The position numbers were made by a program, and so were the translations under genes. From IMG/VR virus record IMGVR_UViG_3300031951_009873, positions 1-64,000 of that record: 64,000 nucleotides of DNA. One strand, given 5' to 3'. The notes under the pieces are model-generated. The model was not told the origin of the DNA. It did not search any database and saw only the letters and a program-made list of their open reading frames with translations. Positions 52,986-61,219 of the stretch are shown one piece after another (position 1 is the stretch's first letter; every line of letters starts with the position of its first letter). The stretch is from a virus.

Positions 52986-53249
52986 ATGCGTTTTTATCCA
53001 TTTGGGTCCAGTTCGCTAAACCAGATATATAATACTACACTTGCGACCACTGCCTCGTTGTCAACTTATGCAGCATCTGCGAGTTTCGCAACACGCATAC
53101 TCAGTGCATCGTTTGCAATTTCTGGTTCACGTGGAATTGCTGGTACAGACGGTAGTTGTAGTTTCACCCCAGGACTTACAGGCGACATAGGAATTCAAGG
53201 AATTGGTGGTTCGGCTGGTGGGGTATCCTTAGCAGTAGGAGTACCATAA
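52986..53249 (+). CDS. Small fibre-like protein, FYPFG family copy 1
   Basis: The 87-residue product starts MRFYPFGSSSLNQIYNTTLA, has an Ala/Ser stretch (ASASFATRILSASFAIS) like the fibre shafts, and ends in a Gly-rich collagen-like segment (GIAGTDGSCSFTPGLTGDIG). Copies 2 and 3 follow and share the plan (aromatic-Pro-containing start, ASAS stretch, Gly-rich segment). It is likely a small virion component or fibre accessory, but no annotated family is known to me. Confidence 0.6.
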   Translation: MRFYPFGSSSLNQIYNTTLATTASLSTYAASASFATRILSASFAISGSRGIAGTDGSCSFTPGLTGDIGIQGIGGSAGGVSLAVGVP

Positions 53250-53250
53250 C

Positions 53251-53805
53251 ATGCAATTTTATCCGAATACTATCTCCGTAAATGAAGTAGCATTTGCTGT
53301 AAGTGCTAGTATCGCTAGATCCGGCTCACTTATTGAAAAGTTTGCTGCTGTACCTATAACCGCAAGTTTGGCATTAAATATAAGAGGGTCAACTGGAACT
53401 GCGGGCACTAACGCAGGACCAATATCTGGGCCAAAGGGGGCACAAGGACAACGAGGTGTAACTGGTCTGCGTGGAGATAGCGTATATCTTCTCTCCAGTT
53501 CATGGCATGATGAAAGTAAAGGTGGGGCTTCTTGTTCATCAGCACCAGCAAATTGTTATCCGTATGATTTCTGGCCATCCTATAGAGTAGGAGGAGTCAG
53601 ATTCTGCGACTACAGTGGTGTTTATATTACGTATTATAGTACAGATCTTACTTTGGGAGCAGGAAGTCCAATGTTCTATAATGAGGTGTGTACGAATCCT
53701 GCGCTTGACCAGAAACTTGGTGCATATCAGATTGAACAAACAGTATACAACACAGATGCAAACGGCGACTTAGTAATAGTAGGTTCATGCGAGCAATCAC
53801 TATAA
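53251..53805 (+). CDS. Small fibre-like protein, FYPFG family copy 2
   Basis: The 184-residue product starts MQFYPNTISVNEVAFAVSAS, followed by SASIARSGSLIEKFAAVPIT and a collagen-like run (GSTGTAGTNAGPISGPKGAQ and GQRGVTGLRGD) that, unlike the Gly-Ser-Thr fibres, contains Pro and charged residues as in true G-x-y repeats. The C-terminal part has several Cys (GGASCSSAPANCYPYDFWPS, RFCDYSG, NEVCTNP). It begins one base after copy 1. It may form a small trimer with a Cys-bridged head. Confidence 0.6.
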   Translation: MQFYPNTISVNEVAFAVSASIARSGSLIEKFAAVPITASLALNIRGSTGTAGTNAGPISGPKGAQGQRGVTGLRGDSVYLLSSSWHDESKGGASCSSAPANCYPYDFWPSYRVGGVRFCDYSGVYITYYSTDLTLGAGSPMFYNEVCTNPALDQKLGAYQIEQTVYNTDANGDLVIVGSCEQSL

Positions 53806-53817
53806 AATAATTTAAAT

Positions 53818-54318
53818 ATGTCATACTATTTTCCATTCGGTGGTAGTCAAGCAACTACAACACAGAACATAAGTCATTCATTATCAGCAGCAACCGCTAG
53901 TGCACCAACGTCAAACAGTACCACAGCAATTACTGCATCTTGGGCAGCAACAACTAAATTTACACCAGAATCGGGGTTTGCTGGGTTAAATGTAACTTTG
54001 GAAGGATGTCAAACCGCTTCAGCTGCAAATCCGTCATTACTGGTATCTGGTGCTACTGGAAATCAAGGACCATCGGGGTCAAACGGAACTAATATACTAA
54101 CGTGTCCAGATGGTACTGTTCGGTGTATGGCGTTAGAACCTTCATTATCCGCACAGTTTTTTATTGGTGGTATACGAGGTGCGAACTATAATGTCCCATC
54201 GGGGTCACAGTATAGTATTGTCTGTATGCAAATTCCAACCACCTGTAGCGCAGCACAAGCATTAGCTGGTTGTCCAGATTCCTTGTATATACCTACTCCA
54301 CGACCAAGCATCCCTTGA
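53818..54318 (+). CDS. Small fibre-like protein, FYPFG family copy 3
   Basis: The 166-residue product starts MSYYFPFGGSQATTTQNISH, with AATASAPTSNSTTAITASWA, a short Gly-rich linker (GATGNQGPSGSNGTN) and a Cys-bearing end (CPDGTVRCMALEP, VCMQIPTTCSAAQALAGCPD). The order of parts matches copies 1 and 2. Its stop codon overlaps the -35 box of the next promoter, so it ends the structural operon. Function as a virion component is inferred. Confidence 0.6.
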   Translation: MSYYFPFGGSQATTTQNISHSLSAATASAPTSNSTTAITASWAATTKFTPESGFAGLNVTLEGCQTASAANPSLLVSGATGNQGPSGSNGTNILTCPDGTVRCMALEPSLSAQFFIGGIRGANYNVPSGSQYSIVCMQIPTTCSAAQALAGCPDSLYIPTPRPSIP

Positions 54319-54343
54319 CAAATAATAAACTATATTTTAAATT
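54315..54343 (+). promoter_or_regulatory. Sigma70-type promoter before helicase genes
   Basis: TTGACA at 54315-54320 overlaps the stop codon of the preceding gene; a 17-base spacer leads to TAAATT at 54338-54343. It lies 27 bases before the ATG at 54371 and would drive the small gene and the helicase apart from the late structural genes. Confidence 0.7.
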
Positions 54344-54370
54344 TAATTAAACACCAACAAAAGGTAATTT

Positions 54371-54595
54371 ATGGCACAAACGGTTCCACTACCAACAGCA
54401 TTACGTAGTTTAATTGAAAGTAATAATCAATTATTAAAAATGTATCAATCTGATTTGACTAAGCAAGTTATGCAAGCAAATGAAGAAATGATGCGAATGT
54501 TGAATCTTAACCCAAGTGAGGGGTGGAGATTAGATTTAGATAGTCTCACATATGTCAAGGTAGAAAATACTGATGCTACATCAGTCAGCGAATAA
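54371..54595 (+). CDS. Small hypothetical protein (74 aa)
   Basis: The product starts MAQTVPLPTALRSLIESNNQ and is helical (LLKMYQSDLTKQVMQANEEM). LNLNPSEGWRLDLDSLTY ends the folded part. No family recognised. It has a ribosome site AAAGGT nine bases before the ATG and overlaps the helicase start by 23 bases, so it is likely co-translated with it. It could be a small partner of the helicase or a regulatory protein, but no direct evidence was seen. Confidence 0.55.
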   Translation: MAQTVPLPTALRSLIESNNQLLKMYQSDLTKQVMQANEEMMRMLNLNPSEGWRLDLDSLTYVKVENTDATSVSE

Positions 54596-56459
54596 CGCGA
54601 TACTGACATTCGGGAAGTTCAGAGGACACTCACTCGCCCACATATATTATAATAATCAGTCATACCTAACTTGGATGACGCAGACTGTCGGGATTCCCGA
54701 AGTCTGGAAAGAAGCGGCGACATTGACTCTTAAAGGTGAAGATATCTCGCACTTAAAGATAGCGAGAACCAATAATCCGACTGTCACCAATACACCACAA
54801 ACATCTACAGATACCACAGTTACTATTCATTTAAAGGATAGTAAAACTGCGGTTGTTGTTATGCCATATAATCCCAACTTGATGGCAAAGTTCAAGTATG
54901 AAGTGGATGGTCGGAAATGGAACGGGGAAGAAAAGTGGTGGGAGTTTCCTGCGGTACATCTCCCCAAAGCATTTAATGTATTCGGTCCAACCAATATCAA
55001 ATGTGATGACAAGGTATTGAACTTACTGGAGAAACTCAAAGACCGCCGTGAGGATTTAGACGAAATACGTGTGAAAGAAGATGTAGAATTTGACATTAAG
55101 GGGATGCAACTCCAACTCTATCCATACCAGAAAGTCGGTGTCAAGTTCGTCGAACGAGCAGATGGTCGTTGCTTGATTGCCGATGCGCCTGGGTTGGGTA
55201 AGACTGCACAAGCTATTGGATTTGCCCAACACAAGAAACTCAAAACCATTATCGTCTGTCCTTTATCAGTCGTGGTCAATTGGAAGCGTGAAATCAAAAA
55301 GTTCACGGGCAAAGATGCCACCATCTGGGATAGTAAGAGTTATGATGGAAAGCTGTCGAATCAGTTCCACATCGTCCATTATGATGCGGTCGGTAAGGTG
55401 GTCAATGATTTACGAAAGCAAGAGTTTGACCTGCTGGTATGTGACGAGGCTACCTATCTAAAAAACAGACAAACCATCAGAGCAAAGTCTATTTTAGGTT
55501 CTTATAAAGAACGACGAAAATATCCCGGCATTAAAACGAAGTACTGCTTATTCCTCACTGGTACTCCCGTGATGTCTCGTCCAATCGAAGCGTTCGCTTT
55601 GTTGAACTTCCTTGACAAAGAGCGTTTCAATAATTTCTTCCACTTCACCCAACGATACGGTGGATGGAAAGGAGAAGCCCCCCGTAATCTCCAAGACTTG
55701 CATGACCGTACAAAGGATTTGGTTATCCGCAGAAAGAAAGAACAAATATTGACGGAACTTCCAGCAAAACAACGCAATGACTTGTATGTGGAATTGACGA
55801 AGGACGAACAAAAGCAGTACAAGGAATTATTAAGAGAAGTCTTTGGTCGTTGGAAGGTGGAGAAACCTACCATTGGTCACATGCCAAAGATTCAAAGTTT
55901 CTTGATTGAAAAGAAGATTCCACGGTTGGTGGAGATGGTGGATGAATTCTTAGATAACGATAAACCTATCCTCATTTTCAGTAATTATCTTGCTCCATTG
56001 AAGTTCTTGGCTGAACAATACGGAGATAAGGCGGCAATGTTGACGGGTGAGATGAATAGTAAGGAACGTCAACATACTATTGACCGATTAACCAAGGGTG
56101 AAGCAAAAGTCGGACTATTCAGTTTGATGGCAGCAGGTATGGGTATTGACGGACTCCAACATCAGATAGATACAGTTGTTTTTCTCAATTGTGATTGGGT
56201 TCCCGCAAACCACGAACAAGCAGAGGACAGAACCCACCGCATCGGTCAAAAGGGTCAAGTTCAAGTCTATTATATGTTATGCGCCGATACCATTGACGAA
56301 TATATGCGGGATATCCTTAAAGAGAAGCAGCAGGTGGCAGACTTGGTGGTGGACGGGGCGTTGGTCACCCCAGAACGGTCAAAATCGTATTTTAAGGAGT
56401 TTGTCAGTAAAATAAATCAGGTTTATAAGCAGGATATTTCTACTAAAAACGTGGAGTAA
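54573..56459 (+). CDS. SNF2-family helicase/annealing protein (HARP-like)
   Basis: A 628-residue motor. Residues 9-45 (TFGKFRGHSLAHIYYNNQSY) resemble the small domain found near exodeoxyribonuclease X. Residues 80-150 (VMPYNPNLMAKFKYEVDGRK, then WWEFPAVHLPKAF) resemble the HARP domain of SMARCAL1. The SNF2 ATPase follows: ADAPGLGKTAQAIGF (Walker A near 203), LLVCDEATYLKNRQ (Walker B near 290), LFLTGTPVMSRPIEAF and AEDRTHRIGQKGQVQVYYM (motif VI near 555). The protein likely remodels or anneals DNA at forks, as T4 UvsW does. It has its own sigma70-type promoter, unlike the flanking late genes. Confidence 0.9.
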   Translation: MLHQSANNAILTFGKFRGHSLAHIYYNNQSYLTWMTQTVGIPEVWKEAATLTLKGEDISHLKIARTNNPTVTNTPQTSTDTTVTIHLKDSKTAVVVMPYNPNLMAKFKYEVDGRKWNGEEKWWEFPAVHLPKAFNVFGPTNIKCDDKVLNLLEKLKDRREDLDEIRVKEDVEFDIKGMQLQLYPYQKVGVKFVERADGRCLIADAPGLGKTAQAIGFAQHKKLKTIIVCPLSVVVNWKREIKKFTGKDATIWDSKSYDGKLSNQFHIVHYDAVGKVVNDLRKQEFDLLVCDEATYLKNRQTIRAKSILGSYKERRKYPGIKTKYCLFLTGTPVMSRPIEAFALLNFLDKERFNNFFHFTQRYGGWKGEAPRNLQDLHDRTKDLVIRRKKEQILTELPAKQRNDLYVELTKDEQKQYKELLREVFGRWKVEKPTIGHMPKIQSFLIEKKIPRLVEMVDEFLDNDKPILIFSNYLAPLKFLAEQYGDKAAMLTGEMNSKERQHTIDRLTKGEAKVGLFSLMAAGMGIDGLQHQIDTVVFLNCDWVPANHEQAEDRTHRIGQKGQVQVYYMLCADTIDEYMRDILKEKQQVADLVVDGALVTPERSKSYFKEFVSKINQVYKQDISTKNVE

Positions 56460-56461
56460 GG

Positions 56462-56470
56462 ATATTTATA
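56462..56470 (+). promoter_or_regulatory. Putative late promoter box ATATTTATA
   Basis: An exact ATATTTATA lies 34 bases before the ATG of the baseplate operon, three bases after the helicase stop. A ribosome site AAGGAG follows nearby. Confidence 0.6.
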
Positions 56471-56504
56471 TAGGTGGTAAAACCAAATAGTTTAAGGAGT
56501 TATT

Positions 56505-57257
56505 ATGGCAGAATACAATTTCCCGACAGAAACGATAGACCTTCCAAGTGGTGGGAAGTTCTATTCTGAGGGGAGTCCGTTACGAAGTGGAAAAGTCGAT
56601 GTCAAGTATATGACCGCTAAGGAAGAAGATATCTTGACCTCGACCAATTTGATTCAAAAGGGTGTGGTCATTGACAAATTGATGGAAAGTTTGATTGTCA
56701 CACCAGGCGTCAAACCAGATGATTTATTGATTGGGGATTTAAATGCAGTAATGGTTGCCGCTCGTATTTTAGCATACGGGAAGGAGTATCCAATTCAGTT
56801 GGTCTGTGGTACCTGCGTAACCAAGGTTGACCATAACGTTGACTTATCGAAGTTGGAAACCATTACCCCAGATATACCAGCAGAAAACAGTGAGTATCAA
56901 GTCACTTTACCAACTGGTGTTGTAATTACATTTAAGTTATTGACTCGCGGTGATGAAAAGGATATTCAAGCAGAAGTTGAAGGAATGAAGAAGTTTAACA
57001 AGTCAATTGAAGGAGATTCCACTACCCGATTGAAGTATATGATTACTTCGGTTAATGGAAACAGTGACCGTAAAGTAGTTCGAGAATTTGTTGATGCAAT
57101 GATTATTCGTGATGTACGAGCATTTCGTGAACACTATAAGAAGGTTTCTCCAGATGTCAACTTTGATTTAGATATACAATGTTCTAACTGCGACGGTACA
57201 ATTAAAGCGAGGATGCCCTTTGGGGCAAACTTTTTTTGGCCTGACTTCGGAACATAA
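56505..57257 (+). CDS. gp26-like baseplate/tail assembly protein
   Basis: The 250-residue product has IDLPSGGKFYSEGSPLRSGK, MTAKEEDILTSTNLIQKGVV and ILAYGKEYPIQLVCGTCVTK, the pattern of T4 gp26-type baseplate proteins (Pfam T4_baseplate). It is slightly longer than T4 gp26 (208 residues). Two CxxC pairs (VCGTC, QCSNCDG) could bind zinc. It comes just before a small overlapping frame and the tape measure candidate, the place where long-tailed phages keep tail assembly chaperones, so a chaperone-type role is worth testing. The gene ends in GANFFWPDFGT and runs through a T7 tract. Confidence 0.82.
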   Translation: MAEYNFPTETIDLPSGGKFYSEGSPLRSGKVDVKYMTAKEEDILTSTNLIQKGVVIDKLMESLIVTPGVKPDDLLIGDLNAVMVAARILAYGKEYPIQLVCGTCVTKVDHNVDLSKLETITPDIPAENSEYQVTLPTGVVITFKLLTRGDEKDIQAEVEGMKKFNKSIEGDSTTRLKYMITSVNGNSDRKVVREFVDAMIIRDVRAFREHYKKVSPDVNFDLDIQCSNCDGTIKARMPFGANFFWPDFGT

Positions 57258-57441
57258 GGTCGATATCCACAAGACGTTGTTTACAATGGCGTATTATAGT
57301 AATGGAGCGTTTGATTTCCAACAAGTGTATAATATGCCGGTCTATTTACGAACCTTCCATATGAAACAATTGGAAGATGCAAAAACCAAAGAAGCAGAAG
57401 CGGTAAAGTCGGCACAAAAAAGTAGACCTTCAAAGAGATAG
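57220..57441 (+). CDS. Small tail-assembly frame overlapping gp26-like gene (gp51-like?)
   Basis: A 73-residue frame from TTG 57220 reads GLTSEHKVDIHKTLFTMAYY and NGAFDFQQVYNMPVYLRTFH, then MKQLEDAKTKEAEAVKSAQK. The 'H...LF...Y/N-G-x-F...VYNMP-x-Y-L-R-x-F' pattern resembles a small protein found after the gp26 gene in T4-like phages. Its conserved part begins before the first ATG (57286), and the frame runs 38 bases into the preceding gene, through a T7 run. A programmed frameshift from the preceding gene could produce a longer fused protein. Start is uncertain. Confidence 0.55.
   Translation: MGQTFFGLTSEHKVDIHKTLFTMAYYSNGAFDFQQVYNMPVYLRTFHMKQLEDAKTKEAEAVKSAQKSRPSKR
57231..57237 (+). other. 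Candidate programmed frameshift site (T7 run)
   Basis: Seven T (57231-57237) follow AAAC near the end of the gp26-like frame, read as TTT TTT TGG. A +1 or -2 shift here would give ...NFF then GLTSEHK and continue into the following 73-residue frame, which is open through the site. Confidence 0.45.
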
Positions 57442-57444
57442 CAC

Positions 57445-59151
57445 ATGGAAGAAGATTTTGAACAAGGTAGTTCTGCTATACAAAAATTAACAGACAGTAT
57501 TCTTGCACTGATGAACGCAAATAAGGAAGCTGAACAAGCTGCATTAGACCGTGCCAAAGAAGATAAAGAAGCCTCAGAAAGAAAAAAGAAAGAAAAAGAA
57601 GTTGATGATAAGTCTAAAGCTACTAAAAAAGAGTTAATTGAAGCAACTAAACGATTGGGATCAGAGTTTCTAAAAATCGGTGAAGCTGGTATTAAGTTTG
57701 CATCCACAATAGGAACCAGCGCAACCCGTGGTATAGAATTAGAATTCCGAAACAGAGCAGCGGTTGTCGCCCAAATATTAAAGTTGGATGCAGACCGAGC
57801 AGTATCTCTTGCACAACAACAAGCAGCTCAACAAGCACTGACCGATACCTTTATCAGTACCCGTGAAGGATTTCAACTTAGTGCAGACGGTACTAAAGCA
57901 TTCGCTGCAAATCTTAAGGGTGGGTTCAAATCAGAATTCCAACTTACCAATGAATCTCTTCGTGCCTTAGTTACCACGGGAATGGCAACGGAAGCACAAT
58001 TTGAAAACTTCCGTAAAGCAAGTGGTCGAGCAAGTCTATCCTCTGGTCAATTCGCCAATATTGTTAACAAGAATACATTATCATTCTTATTATATGGACC
58101 TAAGTTCGCAAAAGCAGCTACCGATGCAGAACGCTTAGGAATTAGTTTAGCAGGAGTTCAAGCCGCTCAAGAAGGATTGGTCACCAATCTTGATGGTACG
58201 ATTGATACCGTTGCACAACTTAATCAGCTTGGAGCACAAGTAGATTTTGGTACATTAGTCAGAGTTGCTGAACAAGAAGGACCAGATGCGTTGATGGCAT
58301 ATGCTAGAGCAACCATTCCAGCAAATCTCCTACAAAGTACCAGTACTCGTGCGCTCTTCAAACAATTAGGTATTTCCGCTGAAGATTTCTTAAAAGCTGG
58401 AGGTCAACAAAAGAGTGCAGCAGAATCTATTGAAGAACAAATGACAGAAGCAGCAAAGAAAACTAATAACTTTGGTGCAACACTAGTAGCGATTGGTACT
58501 AGAGCCTTTAGTCTATTGACTACCACATTTGGAGGAGTTGCTATTGCTGGATTCGCAGCAGCTAAAGCACTGTTGGCAGTGGCTCGCTCTGGTGGATTAA
58601 GTTCACTTGGTAGGTCTATGGGTTTCGTTTCTCCTATGGGTGGACTAGGAAGAGTTGGAGCTATGTATAGAGCTACTGGGATGTTGGGCACCTTAGGTGC
58701 AGCCGGTGTTGGTATAGGTGGTGGAGCAATGCTAGGAAATGCTTTGGGGGGAACCACAACAGGTAGTACTATTGGTTCATTAATCGGTACAGGTCTTGGT
58801 GCATTCTTTGGTCCAGCAGGTATGATGGTTGGTGGTGCATTAGGTGGAGCAGTAGGAGGATATTTAACTAAAGCAAACGACATGTTCTCCGCTGGGTATG
58901 GTAAACGAATGTTGGTCACCCCAACCGGCGCATTTGCAATGAATAACGCAGATGATATTATCGCCGGTACTAATCTTTTCCCGAAGGGATCACTAAACGC
59001 TGGTTCCAATAACTCTGATTTGGTTCTCAAGGTTGATAGTCTTATTACCGCATTATCGAACGCAACTACGACAATTAATGTTGGTGGTAGTACACAAACG
59101 GTTCCTCGTATGCAATTGGTTGGTGTGTACTCTCGTAACGAAGTGAGATAA
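57445..59151 (+). CDS. Tape measure-like tail protein (gp29-like)
   Basis: A 568-residue product. The N-terminus is charged and helical (EQAALDRAKEDKEASERKKK), then long helices, and at about residues 355-475 a hydrophobic Gly-Ala-rich region (GAAGVGIGGGAMLGNALGG, then FFGPAGMMVGGALGGAVGGY) typical of tape measure proteins. The end (PTGAFAMNNADDIIAGTNLF) is the kind of short motif seen at the C-terminal part of tape measure proteins. Its length is like T4 gp29 (590). The position after the gp26-like and small overlapping frames fits. Tail length would be set by this protein. Confidence 0.72.
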   Translation: MEEDFEQGSSAIQKLTDSILALMNANKEAEQAALDRAKEDKEASERKKKEKEVDDKSKATKKELIEATKRLGSEFLKIGEAGIKFASTIGTSATRGIELEFRNRAAVVAQILKLDADRAVSLAQQQAAQQALTDTFISTREGFQLSADGTKAFAANLKGGFKSEFQLTNESLRALVTTGMATEAQFENFRKASGRASLSSGQFANIVNKNTLSFLLYGPKFAKAATDAERLGISLAGVQAAQEGLVTNLDGTIDTVAQLNQLGAQVDFGTLVRVAEQEGPDALMAYARATIPANLLQSTSTRALFKQLGISAEDFLKAGGQQKSAAESIEEQMTEAAKKTNNFGATLVAIGTRAFSLLTTTFGGVAIAGFAAAKALLAVARSGGLSSLGRSMGFVSPMGGLGRVGAMYRATGMLGTLGAAGVGIGGGAMLGNALGGTTTGSTIGSLIGTGLGAFFGPAGMMVGGALGGAVGGYLTKANDMFSAGYGKRMLVTPTGAFAMNNADDIIAGTNLFPKGSLNAGSNNSDLVLKVDSLITALSNATTTINVGGSTQTVPRMQLVGVYSRNEVR

Positions 59152-59154
59152 TCT

Positions 59155-60948
59155 ATGGCAACCTTAGCAGACCTATTTAACGAAAAATCTCAGGACATCT
59201 ATAAAAGATTTTCTCCAAGTTCTGACCAGTTCGTAAGAGTCAAACCAGATACCGAAGGAGTCTTTGGTAGTCGTAGTCGTATCAAGAATGACAATCGTTC
59301 GGTCCCTACTATATCTGTACTGCGTGACACTCAACGAGTCAGTAAATTTTTGGCGTCTGCCGAGGGTGTGTTATTTTTAACTAAGCAGGCTTTACTACAA
59401 ACTGGAAATACTTTCGTTAATACAAAACTGTACAATCCAGCATCTCCATTATTAAATGTTGTGCCGTTCTTACATACTAGACGACACATACCAACACAAG
59501 AAGTCACCGGAGCTGCATCTGGACTACTACAGAATACTACAGTAAATAATGTAACTAGTAAGTTTATTATTAGTGGTCAACTTCAAGCATTGTCTACTGG
59601 CGGCCGCGGATTACTACCTACGATTGGAAGTATAGCAAAAACTTATGTAGCAACACAATTAAAAAACGCAGCTAATACCATAGTCCCCTTACCACAGACT
59701 TTCTTAGGTTCTAGACCAGAATATAAAGTATTTACCGATGCAATTGGACCTATGGTGTTCGCTCCTCAACCGTTAGAACAACGAGGTAAAGTATTAACCA
59801 GTTTAACTGCTAATGTTAAAGATGTGGTGGTATCAGCCGCGCGTAAAAAAATAGTATCTGTTGCTACTGCAGCGTTAAATCGTGCATTACCAAAATCATT
59901 AAGAAATAATATTCCTTTACCAATACCACTTTCAAGCGAACCACAAAAAATCCCCACATTTGTAAAGGCTGCCAAGGACTTTAGAAAAAACTTTTATGAT
60001 AGACAACTAAGAAAATTTAGAGGAGACTCTACAAATAGTAGACTAAAAAACAAATATTTTTATGAAAGTGATAATGGTTTTGCTGATACGGACGAAAATC
60101 CAAGTACCAAAACATTTGGTACTGCAAAACCTACATCATATTATCCAACTGATAACGGTTTAAAATCAACATTAAAAGACCCATATAATATTGCTCCATT
60201 CGTACCTGCCTCTGAAGAAAATACCATTAGTTACAGAAAAATAATAAAAGAGCAAGATAAAAATACAGATATTATACGATTTATATTTTCTGATGTAGAT
60301 GGTAACAATCCCGTATACTTTCGTGCATTACTATCATCTATTAAAGAGTCAATCAAGCCTGAATTCAATGAACAACGATATGTCGGTCGTACCGAACGAT
60401 TTGTAACTTATGGTGGTGTAAAGCGTGGTGTGAATTTAACATTCAATATCGTGGCGTTTTCACCAGACGAACGAGATGGTATGTGGACCAAAGTAAATTA
60501 TCTATCCGGTTTAACTTTTCCAAAAGAAATAAAAAATGGATTTATGGTTCCGCCTTTGTTTAAAATTACTATCGGTGGTATTTACGATAACCAACCATGT
60601 TATATTGAATCTTTAGACTATGATTTCTTGGATGAAAGTATTACATTTGATATTGATAAAGAAGTACCATTTGCAATTAATGTTACAATGCAACTGAGTA
60701 TTCTTGAAAAACGTAGTAAATTCTCAGACAGTCCATTCTATAAGATTACAGAAGATGCTAGTAAACTAGGGATAGAACGATTGGGGTCTGCCGCCACTAC
60801 AACTGCTATAGCTGCACGACCAAATACCGCAGTGGCCCCACCTAAAAGTTTGGGTTCGTTGATTACTCCAACTAAGTTTCCTACCACTGGACCGACTACT
60901 GGAGAAGGGTTTGTATTACTAGATGAAAGTGGTCAACCTATTCCTTAA
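59155..60948 (+). CDS. gp48/gp54-like tail tube/baseplate protein
   Basis: A 597-residue product. Residues 1-100 contain RVKPDTEGVFGSRSRIKNDN; residues 360-520 (QRYVGRTERFVTYGGVKRGV, SGLTFPKEIKNGFMVPPLFK and CYIESLDYDFLDESITFDID) form a tube-like or baseplate-cap domain like that in T4 gp48/gp54-related proteins. T4 gp48 and gp54 are shorter (about 360 and 320), so an N-terminal extension of about 200 residues is present. The C-terminal part is Pro/Thr rich and probably flexible. It would cap or start the tail tube at the baseplate. Confidence 0.62.
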   Translation: MATLADLFNEKSQDIYKRFSPSSDQFVRVKPDTEGVFGSRSRIKNDNRSVPTISVLRDTQRVSKFLASAEGVLFLTKQALLQTGNTFVNTKLYNPASPLLNVVPFLHTRRHIPTQEVTGAASGLLQNTTVNNVTSKFIISGQLQALSTGGRGLLPTIGSIAKTYVATQLKNAANTIVPLPQTFLGSRPEYKVFTDAIGPMVFAPQPLEQRGKVLTSLTANVKDVVVSAARKKIVSVATAALNRALPKSLRNNIPLPIPLSSEPQKIPTFVKAAKDFRKNFYDRQLRKFRGDSTNSRLKNKYFYESDNGFADTDENPSTKTFGTAKPTSYYPTDNGLKSTLKDPYNIAPFVPASEENTISYRKIIKEQDKNTDIIRFIFSDVDGNNPVYFRALLSSIKESIKPEFNEQRYVGRTERFVTYGGVKRGVNLTFNIVAFSPDERDGMWTKVNYLSGLTFPKEIKNGFMVPPLFKITIGGIYDNQPCYIESLDYDFLDESITFDIDKEVPFAINVTMQLSILEKRSKFSDSPFYKITEDASKLGIERLGSAATTTAIAARPNTAVAPPKSLGSLITPTKFPTTGPTTGEGFVLLDESGQPIP

Positions 60949-60960
60949 CTAGACTCATAT

Positions 60961-61218
60961 ATGGAACGATATACTACACCATTAGAAACAGATACTACTA
61001 AAAAGATTCCATACTATAAGACGGTGTTACCAACCTCAATTCCGTCTGAAGATATTCCATTCTATTATGTCGTTCAAGACGGTGATAGATTGGATACTTT
61101 ATCTTATAAGTTTTACAACACCACAGAAAATTGGTGGATGTTGGCAAAGGCTAATAACTTAGCAAACGGTAGTATGGCAGTACCTATTGGTACCAGACTT
61201 TTTATTCCAAATATCTAA
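60961..61218 (+). CDS. LysM-like small baseplate protein (gp53-like)
   Basis: The 85-residue product starts MERYTTPLETDTTKKIPYYK and carries a LysM-type end: GDRLDTLSYKFYNTTENWWM followed by LAKANNLANGSMAVPIGTRL and FIPNI. This is the layout of the small LysM-like module found in phage tail proteins such as T4 gp53 and phage 'protein X' types. It is 12 bases after the gp48/gp54-like gene and one base before the hub gene. It may bind peptidoglycan or act as a structural spacer. Confidence 0.72.
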   Translation: MERYTTPLETDTTKKIPYYKTVLPTSIPSEDIPFYYVVQDGDRLDTLSYKFYNTTENWWMLAKANNLANGSMAVPIGTRLFIPNI

Positions 61219-61219
61219 T

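Noticed and set aside
58404-59030. Minus-strand frame of 208 codons inside the tape measure candidate
   Set aside because: It is Pro/Ala rich because it mirrors Gly-Ala codons of the hydrophobic region; the plus-strand protein is better supported.
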